A stretch of 29,899 bases of DNA from Clostridia bacterium (lineage in GTDB: Bacteria; Bacillota; Clostridia; Christensenellales; CAG-138). Under the pieces are notes generated by a model, which was given only the letters and a program-made list of their open reading frames with translations, was not told the DNA's origin and made no database searches. Both the position numbers and the translations under genes were made by a program. The stretch is taken from positions 1 to 29,899 of the forward strand of contig JAUMVL010000002.1 in the NCBI GenBank assembly GCA_030530185.1, read 5' to 3'. Within the stretch, counting starts at the first letter, position 1; each line of letters begins with the position of its first letter. Below, piece after piece: positions 23,550 to 29,899 of this stretch.

Positions 23550-23927
23550 CTATGTGCTGCCTGTTAATGCAAGTCTCCGTAAAAGATCGGCACATACTCC
23601 GTCGAAATTCCGATTGATATCGTCATTGGAATATCGCACGACTGCGATTCCAAGCTGGTTCAGCGCATGGTCTCTCTCCCGGTCAGAGGAGGTGCCCTCA
23701 TCCTCATAGTGCTGCGAGCCGTCCAACTCGATCACGAGTTTAGCCGAGGCACAGTAAAAGTCAACAATGTAATGGTCGATGACCTTTTGCCTGTTGACCG
23801 TGACTGGGAGTTGTTTCAGGAAGTCATACCAAAGGCGTCGCTCCTCCTTCGTCATTTCGCGGCGAAGCTTTTGTGCATTTCTTCTTAATTTGGGGTTATT
23901 TGTTTGATTCAAGGCTTTCCACCTCAT
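23550..23927 (-). CDS. DUF559 domain endonuclease-like protein
   Basis: 125 residues of the DUF559 family, a Vsr/restriction-like PD-(D/E)XK fold. Key segments: LRREMTKEERRLWYDFLKQLPVTVNRQKVIDHYIVDFYCASAKLVIELDGSQHYE, where D (IVDFYC), E (VIELDG) and Q/H (SQHYE) form the presumed metal site, then IAVVRYSNDDINRNFDGVC. The longest frame begins at the ATG inside the right arm word GATGAGGTG (23927). A TTG at 23912 placed about 7 bases after GAGGTGG is an alternative, in which case the repeat itself supplies the ribosome site. The gene fills almost all of the palindrome-ended unit. Confidence 0.87.
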   Translation of the reverse strand: MRWKALNQTNNPKLRRNAQKLRREMTKEERRLWYDFLKQLPVTVNRQKVIDHYIVDFYCASAKLVIELDGSQHYEDEGTSSDRERDHALNQLGIAVVRYSNDDINRNFDGVCADLLRRLALTGST

Positions 23928-23970
23928 CCGTCACGGCTGGCGCCGCGCCACCTTCCCCTCAAGGGGAAGG
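23920..23970 (-). repeat. Right arm of the DUF559 unit (inverted copy)
   Basis: Read on the minus strand: CCTTCCCC/GGGGAAGG hairpin (23970-23951), then a degenerate hairpin around GCGGC-GCCA-GCCGT (about 23947-23932), then GGATGAGGTG (23929-23920). It is parallel in layout to the left arm; the inner hairpin differs in sequence but not in position. Confidence 0.85.
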
Positions 23971-24012
23971 CTTTTCCTGTCCCTCTGCAGGATCTCAGAA
24001 ACCCGGGAGTTG

Positions 24013-24528
24013 TTACTTCAGCAGTTCATCCGCAATTAGAATTTCGAGCACCCGTGCTTCTCTTTCAAACATCAACTGATATGGGCTGTTCTTTACATTG
24101 CGGTTCTTGCTGATTGCAACAAGCGGCTCCACGAACTCCAGCCTGTAAGATTCCTGCGCCTCATAATCATCCAGTTGTTGAGATGTTAATTGATCCATCG
24201 CTTTACACAGATAATAGTAATTATCCTGTATAAAGCATTCTGTGGCGTCCATATCGCTCCTTTGAATCCTATGCACATATCCATATTCTATAACTGACTC
24301 GGGAATAACAACCAAGCCTGCTTCTTCCCGCGTCTCTCGTATCATGGCCTCAATAGGATTTTCGCCGTTTTCTATTCCTCCTCCGGGAAATTTGTAGTAA
24401 TCATACTTTAAACTATGGATCATGGCGACCTTGCCGTCTCTGATAATAATGCTTCTTGCAGAATTGCGTGTAAAAGTATGCGTACATTGATCGTAATCCC
24501 TTTGGTCCATTTGAAACAGCAGTCTCAT
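24013..24528 (-). CDS. Nudix hydrolase
   Basis: 171 residues. A complete Nudix box, G-x5-E-x7-REUxEExGU, lies at about 50-72 (GGIENGENPIEAMIRETREEAGLVV), preceded by SARSIIIRDGKVAMIHSLKYDYYKFPGG. The family cleaves nucleoside diphosphate-X compounds; the substrate cannot be told. The frame could start at 24543, but AGGG lies about 8 bases before the ATG at 24528 and no ribosome site precedes 24543, so the shorter form (MRLLFQMDQRDYD) is preferred. It has its own strong promoter. AT-richer than the flanking metal-transport genes. Confidence 0.88.
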   Translation of the reverse strand: MRLLFQMDQRDYDQCTHTFTRNSARSIIIRDGKVAMIHSLKYDYYKFPGGGIENGENPIEAMIRETREEAGLVVIPESVIEYGYVHRIQRSDMDATECFIQDNYYYLCKAMDQLTSQQLDDYEAQESYRLEFVEPLVAISKNRNVKNSPYQLMFEREARVLEILIADELLK

Positions 24529-24564
24529 TTGTTTTGCCCTCATAAAGCCCGATTTGTTTAGATA

Positions 24565-24593
24565 ATTATATCATCCCTATCCGGCATGGTCAA
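24565..24593 (-). promoter_or_regulatory. Promoter of the Nudix gene
   Basis: On the minus strand TTGACC (24593-24588), 17 bases and TATAAT (24570-24565) put the transcript start near 24558. Confidence 0.82.
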
Positions 24594-24614
24594 TCGGCCT
24601 GCCACAAATCCGGA

Positions 24615-24659
24615 GGAGGCAACTTCCTTACGAAGTGCCTCCTTCGGCGCCTCTTTTTT
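24615..24659 (+). terminator. Hairpin with T-run upstream of the CHR genes
   Basis: GGAGGCAACTTC (24615-24626) pairs with GAAGTGCCTCC (24632-24642) with one bulge. A run of six T (24654-24659) follows after 11 bases, so the T-run is not adjacent to the stem. No plus-strand gene ends nearby, so it may be an attenuator or a relic. Confidence 0.45.
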
Positions 24660-24660
24660 C

Positions 24661-24689
24661 TTGCGTTTTATCAGGATACGGGGTATCAT
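24661..24689 (+). promoter_or_regulatory. Putative promoter of the CHR pair
   Basis: TTGCGT (24661-24666), 17 bases and TATCAT (24684-24689) are followed by only six bases before the ATG at 24696. The same tight spacing is seen for engB. Confidence 0.45.
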
Positions 24690-24695
24690 AGAGGC

Positions 24696-25283
24696 ATGGA
24701 ACAAAAGCCGTCAATCACACCCGAATCGAAAGCAAAGCAGCTCTGGACGCTGTTCTGGGTTTCGCTGCGCATCAGCGCGTTTACGTTCGGCGGAGGTTTT
24801 GTGATCGTCGGGTTTATGAAGCGGCAGTTTGTGGACCGGTTGCATTGGCTGAAGGAAGACGAGATGCTCGACTATACCGCGCTTGCCCAGACCGCGCCTG
24901 GGCCGATCGCCGTCAATGCGGCGGTGCTCGTCGGCCGGCACGTGGCAGGCGGATGGGGCATGCTCGCCGCGGTGCTCGGCACAGTGATCCCGCCGATCGC
25001 ACTGCTGTCGATCATTTCGCTGTTCTACAACGCATTCGCGGCAAATCGGTACATTGCTCTTCTGTTGCGCGGATTTCAGGCGGGAGTAGCCGCCGTCGTG
25101 CTCGACGTCGCCTGCTCGCTCGGGATGAACGTGCTGAAAAACCGTTCCTGGCTGCATGACGCGCTGATTGCGATTGCATTCCTTGCGACATTTGTACTGC
25201 ACATTCCGGTGATCTGGATCATCCTCGGCGGCATGGTACTCGGCCTCGCGCTGGCGCTCTGGGAGAAACGGAGGGCGGCATGA
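24696..25283 (+). CDS. CHR (chromate transporter) family protein, first half of a pair
   Basis: 195 residues, a single CHR domain with about six hydrophobic segments. Signature pieces: SAFTFGGGFVIVGFMKRQFV near the N-terminus and ALAQTAPGPIAVNAAVLVGRHVAG. Paired short CHR proteins assemble as two halves of what in ChrA is one long protein. The substrate in anaerobic Clostridia is uncertain; chromate is only the founding case. It overlaps the next gene by 4 bases (ATGA). GAGG is only 1 base from the ATG, so the ribosome site is unusual. Confidence 0.88.
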   Translation: MEQKPSITPESKAKQLWTLFWVSLRISAFTFGGGFVIVGFMKRQFVDRLHWLKEDEMLDYTALAQTAPGPIAVNAAVLVGRHVAGGWGMLAAVLGTVIPPIALLSIISLFYNAFAANRYIALLLRGFQAGVAAVVLDVACSLGMNVLKNRSWLHDALIAIAFLATFVLHIPVIWIILGGMVLGLALALWEKRRAA

Positions 25284-25843
25284 TCTATTGGGAGCTATTT
25301 TGGACGTTTTTGCAGATCGGCTTGTTCCTGGTCGGCGGCGGATATGCGGCGATCCCGCTGATTCAAAGCAGCATTGTCGATCAGCATGCATGGCTGACGC
25401 TCTCCGAGTTTACGGATCTGATTTCGATTGCCGAAATGACGCCCGGCCCGATTGCAATCAATGCGGCAACGTTCGTCGGAATCCGAATCGGCGGGATCGG
25501 AGGTGCGCTCGCGGCAAGCTTCGGCTGTATTGTCCCGTCGCTCGTGCTCGTTTCGCTGCTGTATGGGCTGTATGCGCGCTATCGGACGATGCCGTTTCTG
25601 CAAAAGATTCTGGGCACACTGCGGCCGGTCGTCGTGGCGCTGATTCTGGCCGCGGGCCTGATGCTTCTGCAATCTGCGCTGTTTCAGGGCGCGTCCGTTT
25701 CATGGAGTACGCTCAATTGGGTTTCGCTCGGACTGTTCTGCGGAGCATTTCTCCTGCTTCGCTGGCGCAAATGGAACCCGATCCTCGTGATGTCGCTTTG
25801 CGGCGCGCTGTATCTCGGCCTCGGTGCAGCATTCGGATGGTAA
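25280..25843 (+). CDS. CHR (chromate transporter) family protein, second half of a pair
   Basis: 187 residues, one CHR domain: FLQIGLFLVGGGYAAIPLIQSSIVDQHAWLT and ISIAEMTPGPIAINAATFVGIRIGG, then three to four membrane segments. The two proteins share the FGGG/VGGG and PGPIA(V/I)NAA motifs at matching positions, as expected for paralogous halves facing opposite ways in the membrane. Translationally coupled to the first half and closed by a strong terminator. Confidence 0.88.
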   Translation: MIYWELFWTFLQIGLFLVGGGYAAIPLIQSSIVDQHAWLTLSEFTDLISIAEMTPGPIAINAATFVGIRIGGIGGALAASFGCIVPSLVLVSLLYGLYARYRTMPFLQKILGTLRPVVVALILAAGLMLLQSALFQGASVSWSTLNWVSLGLFCGAFLLLRWRKWNPILVMSLCGALYLGLGAAFGW

Positions 25844-25845
25844 CA

Positions 25846-25884
25846 AAAAAGCTGTCATGGAACGCGATTCCATGACAGCTTTTT
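25846..25884. terminator. Strong bidirectional terminator between the CHR pair and copA
   Basis: A 17-bp perfect stem (25846-25862 and 25868-25884), AAAAAGCTGTCATGGAA, with a CGCGA loop. A-runs and T-runs on both sides let it serve the plus-strand CHR genes and the minus-strand copA, which stops at 25892. Confidence 0.94.
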
Positions 25885-25891
25885 GGATCGG

Positions 25892-28453
25892 TTATTTTAC
25901 GATTCCGCGATACGCATAGCCTTCTTTTTCGATTGCGGCCTGTACGGCGGGTTCGTCGATCGAAGCCGAAAGGCGGACGGTTACGGCGTTTGCTTCGTGA
26001 TCGGCCGTGGCTTCGTCGATAAACGGGAGCGCTTCGAGTGCCTTTTTGACCGTCGCTTCGCAGTGCGGGCACATCATACCCTCGACCGAGAGCGTCAGCG
26101 TTTCATCCGCCTGTTCCGGCTCGCAGGCGACGGGTGCGGGAGAGGGCTTCCCTTCTGATGCGGATTCGACCGGGTGCGCTTTACGGCGCTTCGGCCGATC
26201 ATGCGATGCGTCGTGCAGCCGGAACAGATTCAGTCGCAGCGCGTTGGTTACGACGCAGAAGCTGGACAGGCTCATGGCAGCGGCGCCGAACATCGGATTC
26301 AGCTCCCAGCCGAACAGCGGGATGAATACGCCTGCGGCAAGCGGAATGCCGATGATGTTGTAAATAAATGCCCAGAACAGGTTTTCATGGATGTTGCGCA
26401 GCGTCGCGCGGGAAAGCCGGATTGCGGCGGGCACGTCAGAAAGGCGCGAATGCATCAGCACAACGTCCGCAGCGTCAATGGCTACGTCCGTTCCGGCGCC
26501 GATCGCAATGCCGATGTCCGCGCGGGTCAGAGCGGGCGCGTCGTTGATGCCGTCGCCGACCATGGCGACCTTGCCATATTTGGACAAGTCGCGGATTACG
26601 GCCTCCTTGCCGTCCGGCAGCACGCCTGCAATGACGTCATCCACGCCTGCGGCCCTGCCGATGGCCTTTGCCGTACGTTCGTTGTCGCCGGTCAGCATGA
26701 CCACGCGAATGCCCATCCTGCGAAGCTGTGAAATGGCTTCGGGACTGTCGTCCTTCATCACGTCGGCAACCGCGATGATGCCGATCAGGACGCCGTCCCG
26801 CGCAAACAGCAGCGGCGTTTTGCCGTCGTCGGACAACGCTTCGGCCTGTTTTTTCACGGCTTCCGGCACGTTTGTCTGCGTTTCCATGAAGCGGAGACTG
26901 CCGCCGAGAATCGTTTGTTGCAGCACGATTGCCGAGACGCCGCTGCCGACCAGTGCTTGAAAGCCCGCAATCCGTTCGGATAGGATTCCCTTTTCATCCG
27001 CATAGGCCCGGATTGCCTTGGCAAGCGGGTGCTCGCTGCGCTGCTCCACAGACGCCGCAAGCTTTACAAGCGCAACGTCAGACATGCCGAACGGGATAAC
27101 GTCCGTCACCTGCGGCTCGCCCTTGGTGATCGTTCCGGTCTTGTCCAGCGCAATTACATCGACCTTGCCCGCCTGTTCGAGCGAGACGGCGGTCTTAAAC
27201 AGGATGCCGTTCTTGGCGCCGACACCGTTGCCAACCATGATCGCAACCGGTGTCGCAAGGCCGAGCGCACAGGGACAGCTGATGACCAGCACCGAGATCC
27301 CGCGCGCAAGCGCATAGCCGAATTGCTGCCCGACCAGCAGCCACACAAGCAGCGTCACAATTGCAATCGCAATCACGACCGGCACGAACACGCCGGAAAC
27401 CCTGTCCGCAATCTTCGCAATCGGGGCTTTGGTTGCCGCAGCGTCGCTGACCATGCGAATGATCTGTGACAGCGTCGTATCCTCACCGACGCGCGTCGCC
27501 CTGCAGCGCAGCCAGCCGGATTGATTGACCGTCGCCGCCGAGACCGTATCGCCCGCGGCCTTGTCAACCGGGATGCTTTCACCGGTCAGGGCGGATTCGT
27601 TGACGGCGCTGGTTCCCTCAAGCACAATGCCGTCGACCGGGATGCTGTCGCCCGGCCGCACGACAAAGCAGTCGCCGATCTGCACCTGCGCGATCGGCAC
27701 CTCGGTCTCCTTGCCGTCTTTCCACAATACGGCGGTTTTCGGCGCAAGCTTCATCAGCCCCTTCAGTGCGTCGGTCGTCTTGCCCTTGGACCGTGCCTCG
27801 AGCATCTTGCCGACCGTAATCAGCGTCAGGATCATCGCTGCCGATTCAAAGTAGAAGTTCATCATGTGCCGCATCACGGCTTCTCGATCGCCGTCCACGA
27901 CCGCGCGGGTCATGGCAAGCAGTACGCCGACGCTCCAAGCAAACGATACGAACGAGCCGAGCGCAACGAGCGTATCCATGTTCGGCGCGCGGTGCCAAAG
28001 CGCTTTGAAACCGCTGATGAAGAACTTCTGGTTGATGACCATGATCGCCGCGGCAAGCACGAGCTGCACAATGCCCATCGCGACGTGGTTGTTGTCAAAA
28101 AAGCGCGGAAGCGGCCAGCCCCACATCATATGTCCCATCGAAACATACATCAGCGGGAGCAGCAGAACGATCGATGCGATCAACCGCTTTTGCAAAACAG
28201 GCGTTTCGCGGTCCTTCAACGCGTCCGCAGCGTCCGCGACGGCAGCCTTGGCAGGACGCTTTTGCGAAGCGCCGTAGCCCGCGTTTTCCACCGCGGCAAT
28301 GATTGCGGCGGGACTTGCGGTGCCCTCCACGCCCATCGAATTGGTCAGAAGGCTGACCGAGCAGCCCGTCACGCCGTCGACCGCGTTCACAGCCTTTTCG
28401 ACGCGCGCGGCGCATGCGGCGCAGCTCATTCCGGTCACGTTGTATTGATCCAT
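25892..28453 (-). CDS. copA: Copper-translocating P1B-type ATPase
   Basis: 853-residue membrane pump exporting Cu(I). Order: N-terminal metal-binding HMA domain with GMSCAAC (Cys11, Cys14), paired membrane helices, actuator region with TGES, CPC in VISCPCALGLATP, phosphorylation DKTGTITKGEP, HPLAKAI, GDGINDAPAL, then FIYNIIGIPLAAG and AAAMSLSSFCVVTNALRL. CPC, YN and MSxSS together are the Cu(I) P1B-1 signature. Odd: a second HMA domain sits at the C-terminus (VEGMMCPHCEATVKKALEAL, about 785-850), after a Lys/Pro/Glu linker; most CopA carry such domains only at the N-terminus. GGAGG precedes the ATG. No CsoR or CopY gene is adjacent. Confidence 0.96.
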   Translation of the reverse strand: MDQYNVTGMSCAACAARVEKAVNAVDGVTGCSVSLLTNSMGVEGTASPAAIIAAVENAGYGASQKRPAKAAVADAADALKDRETPVLQKRLIASIVLLLPLMYVSMGHMMWGWPLPRFFDNNHVAMGIVQLVLAAAIMVINQKFFISGFKALWHRAPNMDTLVALGSFVSFAWSVGVLLAMTRAVVDGDREAVMRHMMNFYFESAAMILTLITVGKMLEARSKGKTTDALKGLMKLAPKTAVLWKDGKETEVPIAQVQIGDCFVVRPGDSIPVDGIVLEGTSAVNESALTGESIPVDKAAGDTVSAATVNQSGWLRCRATRVGEDTTLSQIIRMVSDAAATKAPIAKIADRVSGVFVPVVIAIAIVTLLVWLLVGQQFGYALARGISVLVISCPCALGLATPVAIMVGNGVGAKNGILFKTAVSLEQAGKVDVIALDKTGTITKGEPQVTDVIPFGMSDVALVKLAASVEQRSEHPLAKAIRAYADEKGILSERIAGFQALVGSGVSAIVLQQTILGGSLRFMETQTNVPEAVKKQAEALSDDGKTPLLFARDGVLIGIIAVADVMKDDSPEAISQLRRMGIRVVMLTGDNERTAKAIGRAAGVDDVIAGVLPDGKEAVIRDLSKYGKVAMVGDGINDAPALTRADIGIAIGAGTDVAIDAADVVLMHSRLSDVPAAIRLSRATLRNIHENLFWAFIYNIIGIPLAAGVFIPLFGWELNPMFGAAAMSLSSFCVVTNALRLNLFRLHDASHDRPKRRKAHPVESASEGKPSPAPVACEPEQADETLTLSVEGMMCPHCEATVKKALEALPFIDEATADHEANAVTVRLSASIDEPAVQAAIEKEGYAYRGIVK

Positions 28454-28522
28454 ACATTCCTCCGTTCCGCGAATTGGCGGAGCCTTGTTTGGGATTTTTA
28501 ATCCCTACTTCTTTGCTTGTGT

Positions 28523-28551
28523 ATTATACTCCGCTTTTGTAAGCCTGTCAA
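28523..28551 (-). promoter_or_regulatory. Perfect consensus promoter of copA
   Basis: On the minus strand TTGACA (28551-28546), 17 bases and TATAAT (28528-28523) are present. The roughly 63-base leader holds GGGATT/AATCCC (28491-28505) and CTCCG, which could pair with the CGGAG of the ribosome site. No TACAnnTGTA CopY box is seen. Confidence 0.85.
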
Positions 28552-28586
28552 CCGCCCGGCAAAAACCGACAAAAACGGCGTCGGTA

Positions 28587-28615
28587 TGGACAAAAAGCCG
28601 GTTTTCGGCTATACT
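28587..28615 (+). promoter_or_regulatory. Promoter of the nucleoside phosphorylase gene
   Basis: TGGACA (28587-28592), 17 bases and TATACT (28610-28615) lie 25 bases before the ATG at 28641, divergent from the copA promoter. Confidence 0.75.
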
Positions 28616-28640
28616 GAAGAAAAAGTAAGGGGTGCCTGAA

Positions 28641-29468
28641 ATGATTACCGAATCGTTCTGTTCCGATCCAACGGCTGTCATCAACCCGGAGGACATTGTT
28701 TCTGCCGTTCCGGGCTTTCCGGCCGTTGCGGTGACCTGCTTTTCCGGCGTGACGTTTGAACGTCTGTGCAAGGAGCTTTCTGCCGAGCCGATCCGGGAGG
28801 CGGTCAGCGGGGACGCAAACGGGTCGATTGCCGTCTACCGCGCAAGCTGGAAGGGATGCGACTTTGCGCTGTACCTTTCGCGCGTCGGTGCTGCCGGATG
28901 CGTCGGGATGCTCGAGGACATCTTTGTGTTCGGCGCAAAGGCCGTCGTCGTGTTCGGCACCTGCGGCGTGCTTGACGGCTCGATCCGCGATTGCGGGGTT
29001 ATCTTGCCGACATCCGCTGTGCGTGACGAAGGGACAAGCTATCATTATGCTCCGGCAAGCGAAACGATCGCGGTCAATGTCGATACGCTGTCCGCTGCCG
29101 AACGGGTTTTCAACGATCTCGGCGTGGAATACGTCAAAGGCAAGGTTTGGACGACCGACGGCTTCTATCGGGAAACGCGGACCTTGGTTGATCTGCGAAA
29201 AAAAGAGGATTGCATTGCGGTCGATATGGAGTGCTCAGCGCTTGCGGCGGTTGCGCAGTTCCGAAAGAAACGGCTGCTGCAATTCTTCTATGCGGCGGAT
29301 AATCTCGACGCCGAAACGTGGGATGCGCGAAGCCTGTCGAACGAGCGGAACCTGTTTGAAAAGGACCGCATTGCGTTTTTGGCTATGGAACTGGCGAGCA
29401 CGCTCTATGAAACGGAGGATTGTACCGATGACCGAACTGGAAAAAATGCTTGCAGGCAAGCTCTATGA
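28641..29468 (+). CDS. Nucleoside phosphorylase (PNP/UDP family)
   Basis: 275 residues, cytosolic. Members split nucleosides with phosphate to base and ribose-1-phosphate. Landmarks: SRVGAAGCVGMLEDIFVFGAKAVVVFGTCGVL (phosphate and fold core) and CIAVDMECSALAAVAQFR, the ribose-binding VxMExSA motif with Asp-Met-Glu. This divergent group is close to uridine phosphorylases, but specificity is not readable. AAGGGG precedes the ATG at 28641; the upstream in-frame GTG at 28632 is too close to it. The 3' end overlaps the next gene by 41 bases. Confidence 0.86.
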   Translation: MITESFCSDPTAVINPEDIVSAVPGFPAVAVTCFSGVTFERLCKELSAEPIREAVSGDANGSIAVYRASWKGCDFALYLSRVGAAGCVGMLEDIFVFGAKAVVVFGTCGVLDGSIRDCGVILPTSAVRDEGTSYHYAPASETIAVNVDTLSAAERVFNDLGVEYVKGKVWTTDGFYRETRTLVDLRKKEDCIAVDMECSALAAVAQFRKKRLLQFFYAADNLDAETWDARSLSNERNLFEKDRIAFLAMELASTLYETEDCTDDRTGKNACRQAL

Positions 29469-29899
29469 CCCGTCCGATGCGGAGCTGACGGCACTGCGGC
29501 AGCGCGCGCGGCGGCTTTGCAAGGCGTTCAACGACTGCGATCCCGACGATCGAGCGCGGCAGACTGCGCTTTTGCGGGAGCTTGTTCCGCAGCTTGGCGA
29601 GAACAGCTGGATCAATGCGCCGGTACAATTCGACTATGGCTGTTACAGCACGTTCGGAGCGCGCTGCTTTGTCAATTACAATTTGACCGTGCTCGACTGT
29701 GCGCCGGTCACGGTCGGAAACGATGTGTTTTTCGGTCCGAACTGTTCGCTGATGCCGCCGGTCCATCCGCTGCTTGCAGCGGATCGGGCCCTGTATCGGA
29801 AGCCGGATGGGACATGGACGGATCGGGAGTATGCAAAGCCGATCACAATCGGCAACGGCTGCTGGATTGCAGCCAATGTCGTCATCTGCGGCGGCGTGA
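29428..29899 (+). CDS. Maltose/galactoside O-acetyltransferase family protein (partial at right edge)
   Basis: An open frame from the ATG at 29428 runs off the window with 157 codons: MTELEKMLAGKLYDPSDAEL, the N-terminal Mac domain, then ARRLCKAFNDCDPDDRARQ and a left-handed beta-helix hexapeptide region (VQFDYGCYSTFGARCFVNYNLTVLDCAPVTVGNDVFFGPNCSL, ITIGNGCWIAANVVICGG). The family transfers acetyl from acetyl-CoA to a sugar hydroxyl in a trimer; the catalytic His is in PPVHPL. GGAGG about 10 bases upstream lies inside the phosphorylase gene, so the two are coupled. The C-terminus is outside the window. Confidence 0.9.
   Translation, partial: MTELEKMLAGKLYDPSDAELTALRQRARRLCKAFNDCDPDDRARQTALLRELVPQLGENSWINAPVQFDYGCYSTFGARCFVNYNLTVLDCAPVTVGNDVFFGPNCSLMPPVHPLLAADRALYRKPDGTWTDREYAKPITIGNGCWIAANVVICGGV

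Larger units (their letters stand above)
23486..23970. mobile_element. Palindrome-ended unit carrying a DUF559 endonuclease gene
   Basis: About 485 bp bounded by two near-identical 20-bp ends in inverted orientation, each itself a hairpin: GCTTCCCC-TTGA-GGGGAAGC on the left and, read on the minus strand, CCTTCCCC-TTGA-GGGGAAGG on the right (18 of 20 match). Inside each end a second small hairpin and the word GATGAGGTG follow. The only gene within is a DUF559 protein. No transposase is present. From memory such palindromes with DUF559 genes are scattered in many Oscillospiraceae genomes, which supports mobility, but the mechanism is not established. Confidence 0.7.

Noticed and set aside
24696..25843. 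Naming the CHR pair chrA for chromate resistance
   Set aside because: Split short-chain CHR proteins are common in anaerobes without shown chromate transport, and no chromate regulator is nearby.
1..29899. CRISPR array or classical insertion sequence
   Set aside because: I saw no regularly spaced repeats of CRISPR type, and no transposase or integrase catalytic domain in any frame.

Overview
This window looks like a chromosomal segment from a GC-rich member of the Clostridia (Firmicutes), probably an Oscillospirales- or Christensenellales-like gut bacterium. The evidence is a monoderm wall-gene set (MurA, DivIB/FtsQ, MreB, RodA, an anchored NlpC/P60 hydrolase), a PadR/DUF1700/DUF4097 operon, strong AAGGAGG ribosome sites, canonical 17-bp-spacer promoters and the DUF559/palindrome units common in these genomes. 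No taxonomic marker such as 16S rRNA is present, so this placement is an inference.

Layout. 1-2.9 kb (+): the 3' part of murA, then ftsQ/divIB and a PIG-L/LmbE deacetylase. 2.9-4.7 kb: an AT-rich insert holding one minus-strand PD-(D/E)XK_4 nuclease-like gene between strong hairpins. 4.75-6.5 kb (-): a metallophosphoesterase with a zinc-ribbon protein, and the GTPase EngB/YsxC. 6.6-10.8 kb (+): mreB, a WYL-domain regulator, and a membrane-anchored hydrolase with four peptidoglycan-binding repeats. 10.86-11.47 kb: a long non-coding stretch with two DnaA-box-like sites nested in long-range inverted repeats. 11.5-15.2 kb (+): pyrG and glmS behind a consensus promoter. 15.4-17.3 kb (-): padR, DUF1700 and DUF4097, with a clear operator dyad over the promoter. 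17.5-17.7 kb (-): tRNA-Ser(TGA) and tRNA-Ser(GCT) behind a perfect consensus promoter. 17.8-20.9 kb (-): a tightly overlapped run of a TIM-barrel sugar isomerase/epimerase, a truncated pgi remnant, rodA and an acetyltransferase. 21.2-22.7 kb (+): a fold-type II PLP enzyme. 22.8-24.6 kb: an AT-richer accessory patch with a GNAT, a DUF559 endonuclease inside a palindrome-ended mobile unit, and a Nudix hydrolase. 24.7-25.8 kb (+): a split CHR-family transporter pair. 25.9-28.5 kb (-): CopA with a metal-binding domain at each end. 28.6-29.9 kb (+): a nucleoside phosphorylase and a partial maltose/galactoside-type acetyltransferase.

How the genes fit together. Much of the window serves envelope growth: UDP-GlcNAc enolpyruvyl transfer (MurA), amino-sugar supply (GlmS), division (FtsQ), elongation (MreB, RodA) and wall remodelling (NlpC/P60). 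The rest is metal handling, nucleotide metabolism and accessory DNA. The best candidates for something undescribed are the 485-bp DUF559 palindromic unit, the AT-rich PD-(D/E)XK_4 gene with a possible integrase-like N-terminal domain, the DnaA-box dyad region, and the pgi remnant joined in frame through a TAG codon to the upstream gene.
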